The translations under genes and the position numbers were made by a program. From JAAYCU01 sp964401335 (lineage in GTDB: Bacteria; Planctomycetota; Phycisphaerae; UBA1845; PWPN01): a DNA stretch of 64,000 nucleotides. Each line of letters starts with the position of its first letter. Within the stretch, counting starts at the first letter, position 1. Under the pieces are notes generated by a model. It searched no databases. It worked only from the letters and a program-made list of their open reading frames with translations, and was not told where the DNA came from. Positions 44,257 to 53,960 of the stretch are shown piece after piece. The DNA lies in assembly GCA_964401335.1 (NCBI GenBank), contig CAYNYK010000010.1:1-64000 (forward strand), given 5' to 3'.

Positions 44257-47142
44257 ATGAATTCAGGACAAGGGAATTACGACTTTTGCGCTTTCGAGGC
44301 CAAGTGGCAGAAATACTGGCTGGAGCACAAGACCTTCCGCACGCCTCAGCCGGGTAGTGCGGACTTCGATCCAACCAAGCCCAAGCTGTACGTGTTGGAT
44401 ATGTTCCCCTACCCGAGCGGGGTGGGGTTGCACGTGGGGCACCCCCTAGGTTACATCGCCACGGATATCTACGCCCGTTATATGCGGATGCGGGGTTGGA
44501 ACGTTCTGCATCCGATGGGCTACGACGCCTTTGGGCTGCCGGCCGAACAGTACGCGGTCGAGCACGGCGTGCCCCCGCGCGAGACCACCGAAAAGAATAT
44601 CGCCAACATGCGTGACCAGTTGCGGCGGCTGGGCATGGGGTACGACTGGGACCGCGAAATCGCGACCACCGACGTGAGCTATTACCGCTGGACCCAGTGG
44701 ATCTTCCTTCAGTTGTATAACAGTTGGTACGACCCGGCCGAGGATGCCGCCCGGCCGATCGCCGAATTGGTCCACAAGCTCGAACAGGAACACCTCGTGG
44801 TGAACTTCGATGGTCGGGTAGTCCCCGCTCAGGGCCAAGGCCTGCAGGAGTGGTACGGGCTGCCGCCGGGCACGCAGAAATGGGCGGAATTGTCCCCCGC
44901 GCAGCGCCGGACGGTGCTGGACCATCATCGGCTGGCTTACCTTGACGAAGTGCCGGTGAACTGGTGCCCCGCGCTGGGCACGGTGCTGGCCAACGAAGAG
45001 GTCACCAACGAAGGACGCAGCGATCGGGGCAACCATCCCGTCTACCGGCGGCCTCTGTGCCAATGGATGTTGCGAATCACGAAGTATGCCGACCGGCTGG
45101 AGCGCGATCTGGAGCTGGTAAACTGGCCGGAAGCCATCAAGTTGATGCAACGCAACTGGATCGGGCGCAGCGAGGGGGCGGAGGTCGATTTCGCACTGGC
45201 CGACGACGAGGACGAAGTGATCCGGGTCTACACCACCCGCCCGGACACGCTGTTCGGCGCTACTTATATGGTATTAGCCCCCGAGCATCCGTTGGTCGCC
45301 AAGATCACCAAGGCGGCAAACCGGCGGGCGGTCGAGGAATATGTGGCCGTCGCCCGCAACAAAACCGACCTGGACCGGACGGCCGAGACCAAGGAAAAAA
45401 CCGGTGTGTTCACCGGGGCCTATGCGATCAATCCGGTCAACAACGAGCGCATCCCGATCTGGGTGGCGGATTATGTGCTGATGGGTTACGGCACGGGGGC
45501 GATCATGGCCGTCCCCGCCCACGATACGCGCGATTTCGAGTTTGCCCAAAAGTTCAATTTGCCGATCGTCCAGGTGGTCCAACCGCCGGGCGGCGAGGAT
45601 TGGCGTGGCTTTGTCGGCGAGGGAACGGCGGTCAATTCCGGAGCGTTCGACGGCCTCCCCACCGCGGAGTTCAAGAAGAAAATCACCGAATGGCTCGAGG
45701 AAAACGAGTTGGGCAAGGGGACGGTGAACTATAAACTGCGCGACTGGTTGTTCAGTCGGCAGCGCTATTGGGGCGAGCCGTTCCCGATCGTCCACGACGC
45801 GGAAACGGGTGAGATTTTCGCATTGGACGAAAGCGAATTGCCCGTGGAACTGCCGGTCATCGACGATTATCGCCCGCAGGCATCCGAGGATCCGAACGCG
45901 CCGCCCGCGCCACCGCTGGGTCGGGCGACGCAGTGGGTCAACGTCCGCGGCTATGTGACGGATGCCGGCTCGGTCAAGCTGGTGCGGTCGGGGCAGACGC
46001 CGCCGTCCGGCGTGCAGGTTCGCGCGTTTCGTCGCGAGTTGAACACCATGCCGCAATGGGCCGGTTCGTGCTGGTATTACCTGCGTTATCTGGATAATCG
46101 CAACGAACAACGTTTTGCCGACCCGGAGGTCGAGCATTACTGGATGGCCCCGAAACAGGACCATGAACCCGGCGGCGTCGATCTATACGTCGGTGGGGCC
46201 GAGCACGCCGTCCTGCACCTGCTTTACTCGCGCTTTTGGCACAAAGTGCTTTACGATCTGGGACACGTCAGCTCGCCGGAGCCTTTCGGTCGGCTGTTCA
46301 ACCAGGGTTATATCCAAGCCTATGCCTATCAGGATGCTCGCGGGATGTATGTCGATATCCGTGACGTCGAGGAGCAGGGCGAGGGCAAGGATGTCCGCTA
46401 TGTCCGCAAATCGAACGGCGAAACCCTGACCCGCAGCCTCGGCAAGATGGGCAAAAGTCTCAAGAACGCCGTTGCTCCGGATGACATCTGCCGCGAGTTC
46501 GGCACGGACACCTTGCGGGTATACGAGATGTACATGGGGCCGCTGGAGGCCAGCAAGCCTTGGAGCACGCGGGACATCGTCGGGATGAGCCGGTTTCTGC
46601 ACAATGTCTGGCGACGGTTCGTGGCCGACGATGGTTCGTTGCGGGTTGACGATACCCCCGCGGATGAGACCTTGCTCCGCCTGATGCATAAAACCGTCAA
46701 GCGGGTTACGCTCGATCTTCAGGAGTTGCGCTTCAATACGGCCATCGCAGCGCTGATCGAGATGCTTAACGCGCTCAAGGTCGAGCGCGTGCCACGGATG
46801 ATAGCGGAAACCTTCGTCCTGTTGCTTTCGCCGATCGCCCCGCATCTGGGTGAGGAGCTATGGCAGCGGCTGCGCGGGTCGGACTGGAAAGACTCGATCG
46901 CCGCCACGCGTTGGCCTGCCTACGATGAGGCGATGTGTGTCGATGCGGAGATCGAAATTCCGGTGCAAATCAATGGCAAGGTCCGCTCACGCATCACGCT
47001 GCCGGCCGCCACCGCCGGTGATGTTAAACAGATGGAGCGGATGGCCCTGGCCGACGAGCGGATTGCCCGGGAACTGGCCGGTAAAACCGTGCGCAAAGTG
47101 GTCTGCATTCCGCAACGAATGGTCAATATCGTGGCCGGTTGA
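44257..47142 (+). CDS. leuS: Leucyl-tRNA synthetase
   Basis: A 961-residue class Ia synthetase that charges tRNA(Leu). The HIGH motif is HVGH at 59-62 in PYPSGVGLHVGHPLGY, the editing domain carries TTRPDTLFGATYMVLAPEHP and MAVPAHDTRDFEFA, and the KMSKS loop is KMGKSLKN. It is longer than E. coli LeuS (860), with extra segments around the catalytic and zinc-type insertions. The ATG is at 44257. The CYTH gene follows after 15 nt. Confidence 0.97.
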   Translation: MNSGQGNYDFCAFEAKWQKYWLEHKTFRTPQPGSADFDPTKPKLYVLDMFPYPSGVGLHVGHPLGYIATDIYARYMRMRGWNVLHPMGYDAFGLPAEQYAVEHGVPPRETTEKNIANMRDQLRRLGMGYDWDREIATTDVSYYRWTQWIFLQLYNSWYDPAEDAARPIAELVHKLEQEHLVVNFDGRVVPAQGQGLQEWYGLPPGTQKWAELSPAQRRTVLDHHRLAYLDEVPVNWCPALGTVLANEEVTNEGRSDRGNHPVYRRPLCQWMLRITKYADRLERDLELVNWPEAIKLMQRNWIGRSEGAEVDFALADDEDEVIRVYTTRPDTLFGATYMVLAPEHPLVAKITKAANRRAVEEYVAVARNKTDLDRTAETKEKTGVFTGAYAINPVNNERIPIWVADYVLMGYGTGAIMAVPAHDTRDFEFAQKFNLPIVQVVQPPGGEDWRGFVGEGTAVNSGAFDGLPTAEFKKKITEWLEENELGKGTVNYKLRDWLFSRQRYWGEPFPIVHDAETGEIFALDESELPVELPVIDDYRPQASEDPNAPPAPPLGRATQWVNVRGYVTDAGSVKLVRSGQTPPSGVQVRAFRRELNTMPQWAGSCWYYLRYLDNRNEQRFADPEVEHYWMAPKQDHEPGGVDLYVGGAEHAVLHLLYSRFWHKVLYDLGHVSSPEPFGRLFNQGYIQAYAYQDARGMYVDIRDVEEQGEGKDVRYVRKSNGETLTRSLGKMGKSLKNAVAPDDICREFGTDTLRVYEMYMGPLEASKPWSTRDIVGMSRFLHNVWRRFVADDGSLRVDDTPADETLLRLMHKTVKRVTLDLQELRFNTAIAALIEMLNALKVERVPRMIAETFVLLLSPIAPHLGEELWQRLRGSDWKDSIAATRWPAYDEAMCVDAEIEIPVQINGKVRSRITLPAATAGDVKQMERMALADERIARELAGKTVRKVVCIPQRMVNIVAG

Positions 47143-47157
47143 GCGGCGAGGTGCCGG

Positions 47158-47724
47158 ATGGGTTTGGAAGTCGAGGCCAAGCTCAAGGTTGAAGCCCATC
47201 AACCGTTGCGCGAACGGCTGACGGCCCTCGGGGCCCAATGCGTAAGTCGCGTCGTGGAGACCAATCATATTTTCGACAACGCGGATCGTGTATTGCTGGC
47301 CGGTGACCGCGGATTAAGGGTCCGCGAATATCGAACGATTGAAGGCCAGACCCCTTCCGCCACTCTCACCTATAAAGGTCCACGCCGGGACGCGACGTAT
47401 AAACAGCGGGAGGAGATCGAGATTGCCGTCAGTCCGCCGGCCGATGCCGTGGTTTTGCTGACGGCTCTGGGATTTGTCGAGGTGTTGTGTTTTGAAAAAC
47501 GGCGGGAAACCTGGCGGTTGAACGATTGCTTGGTTGAGCTTGATGAGCTGCCTCACCTGGGCTTGTTCGTGGAAATCGAGGGCCCCGAGGCCGAAACCGT
47601 CCACCGAATGCAAGAAATGTTGGGATTAGGCGACTTGGCGCATGTTAAAAATAGTTATATTGCCTTGTTAGCCGAATATTGCCGGGAACATGATTTACCC
47701 AGCAGACAAATCATGTTTTCTTGA
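47158..47724 (+). CDS. CYTH-domain protein (CyaB/thiamine-triphosphatase-like)
   Basis: A 188-residue triphosphate-tunnel protein. The N-terminal signature E-x-E-x-K is visible in GLEVEAKLKV. Other tunnel residues are in LRVREYR, SATLTYKGPR, REEIEIAV, FEKRRETWRL, LVELDELPHLGLFVEIEG. Members are class IV adenylate cyclases, thiamine triphosphatases or general triphosphatases; sequence alone does not decide. GAGG precedes the ATG, and the gene is probably co-transcribed with leuS. Confidence 0.9.
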   Translation: MGLEVEAKLKVEAHQPLRERLTALGAQCVSRVVETNHIFDNADRVLLAGDRGLRVREYRTIEGQTPSATLTYKGPRRDATYKQREEIEIAVSPPADAVVLLTALGFVEVLCFEKRRETWRLNDCLVELDELPHLGLFVEIEGPEAETVHRMQEMLGLGDLAHVKNSYIALLAEYCREHDLPSRQIMFS

Positions 47725-47862
47725 TTTTACGGGACACGTAACGTTCGGCCGATCAAGCCAGGCGATCGCGCATAGCGACAAAACTGGATTGCCGGGTCGC
47801 TATGTGGGATTATATAATGAATGCACCCCATCTTGTGTATGGGTCAAGATAAGGAGCTCACC

Positions 47863-48984
47863 ATGACCTCTCGTGATCGAGCTGCCGTGATAGCCGTATT
47901 CTGCAGCCTGGCGTGGGTGCCGATAGTCGTAGCGGCCGTGCAGTCCATTGACGCAACCGTGGTGGCCGAGGTCAAGCAGTTCGTGGATGGACAGGAGTTG
48001 AATTCCGATTACGCCTTTGAGGACTTGGACGAGACGACGGGGAACCTGCCGCTGATCGTCGTGGCGGAATTGCCCGGCGAGGAAGGGCAGGCCGAGGATG
48101 CCGGAGCGATCGCCAGTACTTACTTTTATGACCCGCGGCTCAGTACCACGCCGGACCCGGACGAATTCGGCTTGGATGTTGCCGTCTTCAGTCTTATGGA
48201 CAACATCTTTTATCAGGGCCGCGGCCAGGCCACGGAAACGCGGGAGATCACTTTTAGCGAAAGCGAAATCGGCAGGGCCGCGGGGACGGACTTGGAGATT
48301 CGCAGCTACTTTTTCCTTGACGGGTATATGGTTGTCTGGACGGATGCCGACCATGTCGATCTTGCCGAAACCTCGGCCGAGGTGATGCTGAGTGTTGAAC
48401 AGGTTCGCGGTGATCAATCCGAGAAAGTCCTCGAGGCTAGGCTTTTCCTGGAAGGGCAGGTGGATGGCTCGGTGCTATTAACCGCCGAGGGCGCGCTCAG
48501 TGCCGAGAATGTCGTGTTGATGGACATGACCGCGAAAGAAGTTTCGGAACTGGGCCGGATCCATACGGTGGTAATACCGAATCTCGCCATCCCCTATTTT
48601 TACGAGGCCAAGGTCGAGGAAACCTTCGTTTTGAAAGCTGAGATCAGCGTCCGGGCCAACGGCCGTCCGATGACTGGCGCGTCGGTGGCCTTGGGTTTTC
48701 CACTCCAGGGTCTGACCGATCTTTTCAATCTGGTAACCGGCGAGAACGCGACCGGCGAGCAGTTACAGAGTTCGCTGAACGAGGCGGTGGCTAACAGTCC
48801 GTTGCCCGCCAAACCGTTGAAAGCCGACGGCGACGGCGACATCAGGATTGTCGGCGAATCACCCACGGCCAAGCTGCTCTCGCCGTTTTGTGGGGCCATG
48901 TCCGCCGAGCTGGTCTGTTTGCTGATGGGGCTGACCCTGATGAAAGTCATACCGGGTGGCAGAAGAAAGGCCGGTCGAGCCTAG
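47863..48984 (+). CDS. Exported protein with Cys-containing tripartite C-terminal tail
   Basis: A 373-residue protein not matching a family I know. It has a signal peptide (AAVIAVFCSLAWVPIVVAAV), a long beta-rich body (YFYDPRLSTTPDPDEFG, VLMDMTAKEVSELGRIHT) and a C-terminal tail: FCGAM, then a hydrophobic stretch (AELVCLLMGLTLMKVI), then GGRRKAGR. This Cys-helix-Arg layout resembles Cys-type C-terminal sorting signals such as MYXO-CTERM. AAGGAG lies 6 nt before the ATG at 47863, so the 14-residue extension is rejected. Surface sorting is inferred only. Confidence 0.7.
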   Translation: MTSRDRAAVIAVFCSLAWVPIVVAAVQSIDATVVAEVKQFVDGQELNSDYAFEDLDETTGNLPLIVVAELPGEEGQAEDAGAIASTYFYDPRLSTTPDPDEFGLDVAVFSLMDNIFYQGRGQATETREITFSESEIGRAAGTDLEIRSYFFLDGYMVVWTDADHVDLAETSAEVMLSVEQVRGDQSEKVLEARLFLEGQVDGSVLLTAEGALSAENVVLMDMTAKEVSELGRIHTVVIPNLAIPYFYEAKVEETFVLKAEISVRANGRPMTGASVALGFPLQGLTDLFNLVTGENATGEQLQSSLNEAVANSPLPAKPLKADGDGDIRIVGESPTAKLLSPFCGAMSAELVCLLMGLTLMKVIPGGRRKAGRA

Positions 48985-49020
48985 GGGGCGATGGTCGGCC
49001 CGGATGGGAGATGAAATCGC

Positions 49021-49428
49021 TTGGCAAGCGTTGCCCGCATGACGTATCGGCCACGCATACTGGCCGTCGAAAACGTGCAGCTTTTTATACCGCGCGAGAT
49101 TGTCGAAGCCTTGGATATCTTTTACGCCGATCGGATAGGTTTGGAGCGGTATAGAAAGCTGAACGGAGACAATACGCTCGAATACCGTGGCCGACCGCGC
49201 AGCGGACCACGTCTGGTCCTTAACGTTCTCCCCCCGGAAGCGACCGCCCCGGTCAGCCGACCGCCGCTATTGATTGAAATGGCCAACATCATGGAGTTTG
49301 TCGAGCGGATCGAGCAGGAAAAAATGGAATACACATGGGTGCGCGGTTGGAGTTTTTTTGACCGAAAGCTGGTCGTTTATGACCCCGCAGGCCACAGGGT
49401 AGAGCTGGGAACCAGTCACCCTTTTTGA
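49021..49428 (+). CDS. Glyoxalase/VOC-fold-like protein
   Basis: A 135-residue protein with the pattern of a single vicinal-oxygen-chelate domain: an opening strand and helix (VENVQLFIPREIVEALDIFY), RLVLNVLPPE and closing FDRKLVVYDPAGHRVELGT, in which the final Glu is a usual metal ligand. The substrate is unknown and the assignment moderate. The start is either the TTG at 49021 (GGGAG 10 nt upstream) or the ATG at 49039 without a ribosome binding site. Confidence 0.65.
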   Translation: MASVARMTYRPRILAVENVQLFIPREIVEALDIFYADRIGLERYRKLNGDNTLEYRGRPRSGPRLVLNVLPPEATAPVSRPPLLIEMANIMEFVERIEQEKMEYTWVRGWSFFDRKLVVYDPAGHRVELGTSHPF

Positions 49429-49915
49429 CGCAAGATTATATATAATAATAACTTATGAACATTATAAGCATTTTTGGTGGATATTTAGAGACGTTTATTG
49501 CCCAGAAACGGGCATAAATAAAAAACACAAATTTCTGGCTGGGAGGTAGTGACAAGACTGGGATCAGCCGTTATACTTGGGTTACGTCCGATGGGAAATC
49601 GGGCGGGGTCACGGGGAACACGAGGTGGCCCGTCGCCTTCAGGCGTCATTTCCAGCGATCAGCGAACTCCCAGGTTTTGACCGCTGTGTAAATTCCCGGT
49701 GATGTTGATTAGGTAGGAATTGCACAGACTTGGTTTGTGGGGCCTTGGGAGGTAAGTAGGATGTGATCGTATGGAATCACCCTTGTAGCTGATGCCCGGG
49801 GGTGCTTTCCGGGCTTGCCGCATACTGGAAGTAGACAAGTTTCAAGCCCCTGATGGAAATTTGTCTTCGGCTCCGTCGGTTCAAGGCGCACCTGAATGTC
49901 AAAGGTTGCCAAGAG
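49429..49915. other. Gene-free stretch with AT-rich island
   Basis: The segment 49429-49540 is unusually AT-rich (runs such as TTATATATAATAATAAC) and contains a small GCCC/GGGC hairpin near 49501. It probably holds the coaE promoter. The rest shows no gene or RNA I can support. Confidence 0.45.
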
Positions 49916-50524
49916 GTGAAGACTGGCAAACCGATAATCGGTCTGGCCGGCGGCATCGGGTCGGGCAAAAGTACCGTAGCCGCCATGTTGCAGAAGCTAG
50001 GCGCGGCGGTGATCTGTGCCGACGAAATCGGCCACGAGGAATTGGATCACCCCGACGTGTTGGCGGAGGTTCAACGGTGGTGGGGCTCGTCCGTGATTCG
50101 TCCGGATGGTCGCGCGAATCGGGAGGTTATTCGTCGTCTTGTGGCTGCTGACCCCGTGGCGCGTGGTCGATTGGAAAAATTGTTGCATCCGCGGATTGAC
50201 CGGCGTAGTCGGGAACTGTTGGCCCGATATCAGGCAGACCCGACGGTTCGGGCCGTGGTGTGGGATGCTCCCCTGCTGTACGAGGCCGGGTTGGATCGTT
50301 GTTGTGATCGGGTGATTTTTGTGGACGCGGACGAACATTCGCGCGTGTCCCGGGTGGAGCGGCAGCGCGGCTGGTCGGCCGATGAATTGCGGACCTTGGA
50401 GAAAACGCAAAAACCACTTGACTTCAAAAGACAAAAAGCCGATTATGTAGTCAACAATTCCGACAACGACGACCTTTCCCGGCAGGTGGAAGACGTCTTT
50501 TCCGCGATACTCTCCGGTGGTTAA
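49916..50524 (+). CDS. coaE: Dephospho-CoA kinase
   Basis: A 202-residue P-loop kinase that catalyses the last step of coenzyme A synthesis. The N-terminus IIGLAGGIGSGKSTVA is the Walker A loop. CoaE features are ICADEIGHEEL (usually DAD), LLHPRI, VVWDAPLLYEAGL and CDRVIFVDADEHSRVSR. The GTG at 49916 gives a family-typical length. The frame is open upstream to an ATG at 49853, which would add 21 residues without family similarity. Confidence 0.92.
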   Translation: MKTGKPIIGLAGGIGSGKSTVAAMLQKLGAAVICADEIGHEELDHPDVLAEVQRWWGSSVIRPDGRANREVIRRLVAADPVARGRLEKLLHPRIDRRSRELLARYQADPTVRAVVWDAPLLYEAGLDRCCDRVIFVDADEHSRVSRVERQRGWSADELRTLEKTQKPLDFKRQKADYVVNNSDNDDLSRQVEDVFSAILSGG

Positions 50525-50662
50525 AGCCTGACGTTGTGGTTGGTAATTGAATCAAACAAAACGGACTTACCCCAGATAAAGATGGGCAGCGTAAAAAGGG
50601 CGATGCCCGGCAAACCCGAGGGGTTTTATACTTGAAGAGAATTCGCAAGGAGGATTCGTTTC

Positions 50663-52153
50663 ATGGCGAAAGCCGACGATAAAACAAGCCGAAATTCGAC
50701 GACCCGCAGCCCCCGGCGGCGGGTGGTCCGAGCCTCGACTCCCGAAGAGGAAAAGGAAATTACCACCGCGGTGGTCAACGACGAGGAGCCGCCGCCGGCC
50801 GAGCCGGGACTCTCGGGGATCGACGCTGAAACCCACGCGAAATACGAGGAAATCAAGCGTGGGGAACTGCACATCAAGGACCTGCAGAAAATGACGGTCG
50901 ACGCCCTGCACGAAATTGCCAAGGCGGAGGGCCTGAGTGATTACACCGGCTTGAGCAAGTCGGAGCTGATCTTCAAGATCCTCAAGGAACGCATTCAACA
51001 GAACGGGTTGATGTTCGGCGAGGGCGTGTTGGAGATTCTGCCGGACGGCTTCGGTTTCCTCCGTAATCCGGAGTACAACTATCTGCCCTGTCCGGACGAC
51101 ATTTATGTCAGTCCGTCGCAGATTCGGCGGTTCGGCTTGCGCACCGGACACATTGTAGCCGGTCAGATTCGTCCGCCCAAGGAATCCGAGCGCTATTTCG
51201 CCCTGCTGCGGGTCGAGGCCATCAATATGGAGGACCCCGAGCGGGTCACCGAGAAGACCAACTTCGAGGATCTTACCCCGCTGCATCCGGGACCGAAGGA
51301 CCCCTCCACGGCCAAGTTGGGGGTCGAAGGCCGCTATCACCTGGAAACTACTCCCGACGAGATCAACATGCGTATCGTTGATCTGGTCACGCCGATCGGT
51401 AAGGGCCAGCGCATGTTGATCGTGGCCCCGCCGCGGACCGGCAAAACCGTTTTGCTTCAGAAGATGGCCAACGCGATCTCGAAAAACAACGAAGATGTAT
51501 ACGTGATCATCCTTTTGATCGACGAGCGACCGGAAGAAGTGACCGAAATGCAGAGGGCGACCAAGGCGGAGGTGATTTCCTCGACCTTCGACGAGCCGGC
51601 CAGCCGGCACGTGCAGGTGGCCGAGATGGTGATCGAGAAAGCCCGCCGCATGGTCGAGTACGGCCACGACGTGGTGATTTTGCTTGACTCCATTACCCGC
51701 CTGGCCCGAGCGTATAACACCGAGGTACCCCATTCGGGCAAGATCCTGACCGGCGGTGTCGACGCCAACGCTTTACAGAAACCCAAGCGTTTCTTCGGGG
51801 CGGCCCGAAATATCGAAGAGGGCGGCTCGCTGACCATCATCGGTACGGCCCTTGTGGATACCGGCAGTAAGATGGACGAGGTGATTTTCGAGGAGTTCAA
51901 GGGTACCGGCAACGCGGAGCTGCACCTGGATAGGCGTTTGGTCGACCGGCGGATCTGGCCGGCGATCAACATCCCCGCCAGCGGGACCCGCAAGGAAGAA
52001 CTGCTCATGGCCCCGGAAGAGCTCGAGCTGGTCTACAAGCTGCGTCGCGTGCTCAGCGATATGAACCCGGTCGAGTCGGTCGAGTTGCTGCGTAATCGTT
52101 TGAGCAAGGTCCGCACCAACGCTGAATTTCTGATGACCATGAATTTGGGTTGA
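50663..52153 (+). CDS. rho: Transcription termination factor Rho
   Basis: A 496-residue hexameric RNA helicase. After a charged N-terminal extension (about 70 residues), the Rho N-domain follows (LHIKDLQKMTVDALHEIAKA), then the RNA-binding OB fold (VLEILPDGFGFLRNPEYNYL) and the ATPase with Walker A APPRTGKTVLLQ, VYVIILLIDERPEEVTE and DSITRLARAYNT. E. coli Rho has 419 residues; the difference is mostly the N-terminal extension, as in many high-GC bacteria. AAGGAGG lies 8 nt before the ATG. A good intrinsic terminator follows. Confidence 0.97.
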   Translation: MAKADDKTSRNSTTRSPRRRVVRASTPEEEKEITTAVVNDEEPPPAEPGLSGIDAETHAKYEEIKRGELHIKDLQKMTVDALHEIAKAEGLSDYTGLSKSELIFKILKERIQQNGLMFGEGVLEILPDGFGFLRNPEYNYLPCPDDIYVSPSQIRRFGLRTGHIVAGQIRPPKESERYFALLRVEAINMEDPERVTEKTNFEDLTPLHPGPKDPSTAKLGVEGRYHLETTPDEINMRIVDLVTPIGKGQRMLIVAPPRTGKTVLLQKMANAISKNNEDVYVIILLIDERPEEVTEMQRATKAEVISSTFDEPASRHVQVAEMVIEKARRMVEYGHDVVILLDSITRLARAYNTEVPHSGKILTGGVDANALQKPKRFFGAARNIEEGGSLTIIGTALVDTGSKMDEVIFEEFKGTGNAELHLDRRLVDRRIWPAINIPASGTRKEELLMAPEELELVYKLRRVLSDMNPVESVELLRNRLSKVRTNAEFLMTMNLG

Positions 52154-52187
52154 TAAACAAAGGCGAGATTTGACGGTCTCAACAACC

Positions 52188-52228
52188 CGGCTCTCGGCCG
52201 ACGAACCTCGGCCGGGAGCTCTTTTTGT
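52188..52228 (+). terminator. Intrinsic terminator after rho
   Basis: CTCTCGGCCGA pairs with TCGGCCGGGAG (one wobble) around a 5-6 nt loop, followed by CTCTTTTTGTTG. It is placed 35 nt past the rho stop and also lies just before the end of the convergent gene at 52256. Confidence 0.85.
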
Positions 52229-52255
52229 TGTCGGCTATGCGAATGACAAAAGGGA

Positions 52256-53848
52256 TTACGAAGCCGTGCAGGCGTCGCCGATCCCGTCGCCGTCGGTATC
52301 CGCCTGATCGGGATTGGACTCGTTCGGGCAATTGTCGCAGGTGTCGAAGAACCCGTCGTTGTCGGTATCGGTCTCGTCACCGTCGTCCACCCCGTTTCCG
52401 TCACAATTGGTTACGATCACCCGTACGATCCGATCGATGCCCGTGTGATTGTTCAAATCACCGTCCACGCTTATATAGAGCGCAAAATCGGGTCCGAAGG
52501 CCATATCCACCGGTGTGTCGTCGTCGGTAAATAATTTAGCCACCTTCCGCGGCCCGTCGGCGGTGAAACGCAACAACGTGCCCCCGCAGAGCACGTAAAG
52601 ATCATGGCCCCACCACCAGCCTGGTCCGAAGGCCATCGGCGCATACACTCCGCAAGCGCCGTCAAACGCGTCATCCAACTCACCGTTTGGATCGTGAACC
52701 CGAATCACGCCGTCGCGGGCGTAGGTGTAAATGTAACCGTCCGCATCCACGGCGATGTTGCCGCTTTCAAGCGGCCAATCGGTCTGGTCGCCTTCCGTCC
52801 ATTCGATATTGAACAACAGTTCGCGGGTTAGATTGTCGCCGCCCTCGAAACGGAACACCCGTCGGGTCTCTTGATCGATGAACAGGAGTCGACGTTCTGA
52901 ATCAAAAGCCATGTCGGCCGGAGTGACATAACCGGCCGGTTGGGTGGGATCGGCTTCCTGGTACAAGATGGCATAAGTCGCATTTGGTGTTTCCGGCAAA
53001 ATACGGTAATAGTTGCCGAAATCGCTGGAACTCCACGCCGCGGTAATCAAGGCTCCGGGGTTGCCGGTAATGTCTCCGTCCGTATCAAAAGCCACCGGCA
53101 CAGGATAATTGAGAAAGACCGCTCCGTAAGCCACGGTCTGCGGTGGATCAACGGAGATATCGATACGGTAGATGTTACAATTGATACAATCCCGACCGAC
53201 GTAAAGGATATCATCCGAATCGAAAGTCACGGCTCGCGGGTTGGCTACCTCGATATAGTCCTCCGCAGCCAATACCATCGGGCAACCGTTCTTCGTGTAG
53301 ACGGCCGTGTCCGGCAGTGTATCCGGGCAGTTATCGCTGCTGTCGGGAACCCCGTCGCCGTCCGCGTCGTCCACGGCTTCCTCGCAAGCGTCACCCACGC
53401 CGTCGCCATCGCTATCCACCTGGTCGGGGTTGGGAACGGTGGGGCAATTATCCCGGGCATCAGGAATCCCGTCATCATCCTGGTCCGTCGCGGGTTGGAT
53501 ATTAGTAAACAATTCCATGAGGATTTCATTTATCGTATCGAAGATGGTTTTGATTGCGGTTACCTTGAAATCATCCCAGGGGTTAGCCGGTTGGGTAGCG
53601 GTATAGATGACCCCGCCATACTGATAGACGGCCTGGTTCTGATAAGTAAGGGCATGAGTTAAACCGCCGTTTTCCCCACTGATCCACAAACCCGGCCGGC
53701 GCGAGCCGATGGCCCCACTCGTCACGTTATTCCGCGGCAGGAGCAAGTTATCATTCGATCCGCTGCTCTGTCCTAAAACCGGCGGAACCGTAAGGCCGCC
53801 GGTCAGGATAAGACCGATCACCATTCGTCTGACATGCAGGAATAGCAT
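52256..53848 (-). CDS. Exported beta-propeller-like protein with thrombospondin type 3 repeats
   Basis: A 530-residue exported protein. The signal peptide (VIGLILTGGLTVPPVLG) is followed by a short linker. A cluster of thrombospondin type 3 Ca-binding repeats lies at about 130-200 (DQDDDGIPDARDNCPTVPN, SDGDGVGDACEEA, ADGDGVPDSSDNCPDT). A middle domain of strands resembles an NHL-type or SMP-30-like propeller (NPRAVTFDSDDILYVGRD, DMAFDSERRLLFIDQ, DMAFGPDFALYIS). A final repeat pair closes the protein (DNDGFFDTCDNCPNESN). The ATG at 53848 has GAGGAGG upstream. Function unknown, probably surface-located. Confidence 0.82.
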   Translation of the reverse strand: MLFLHVRRMVIGLILTGGLTVPPVLGQSSGSNDNLLLPRNNVTSGAIGSRRPGLWISGENGGLTHALTYQNQAVYQYGGVIYTATQPANPWDDFKVTAIKTIFDTINEILMELFTNIQPATDQDDDGIPDARDNCPTVPNPDQVDSDGDGVGDACEEAVDDADGDGVPDSSDNCPDTLPDTAVYTKNGCPMVLAAEDYIEVANPRAVTFDSDDILYVGRDCINCNIYRIDISVDPPQTVAYGAVFLNYPVPVAFDTDGDITGNPGALITAAWSSSDFGNYYRILPETPNATYAILYQEADPTQPAGYVTPADMAFDSERRLLFIDQETRRVFRFEGGDNLTRELLFNIEWTEGDQTDWPLESGNIAVDADGYIYTYARDGVIRVHDPNGELDDAFDGACGVYAPMAFGPGWWWGHDLYVLCGGTLLRFTADGPRKVAKLFTDDDTPVDMAFGPDFALYISVDGDLNNHTGIDRIVRVIVTNCDGNGVDDGDETDTDNDGFFDTCDNCPNESNPDQADTDGDGIGDACTAS

Positions 53849-53960
53849 GACCGCCTCCTCGATAGGGTACAATAAACCCTCTATTATATGCCTGACTTCG
53901 GGAGAGGGTTGCGGCCTCACCCGCCCGACAGATTATTTATTCTATCGGCTTTTTTATACT

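Noticed and set aside
49429..49915. tRNA or other small RNA gene in the spacer before coaE
   Set aside because: I could not fold a cloverleaf or match a known RNA; only an AT-rich island and a weak hairpin are visible.
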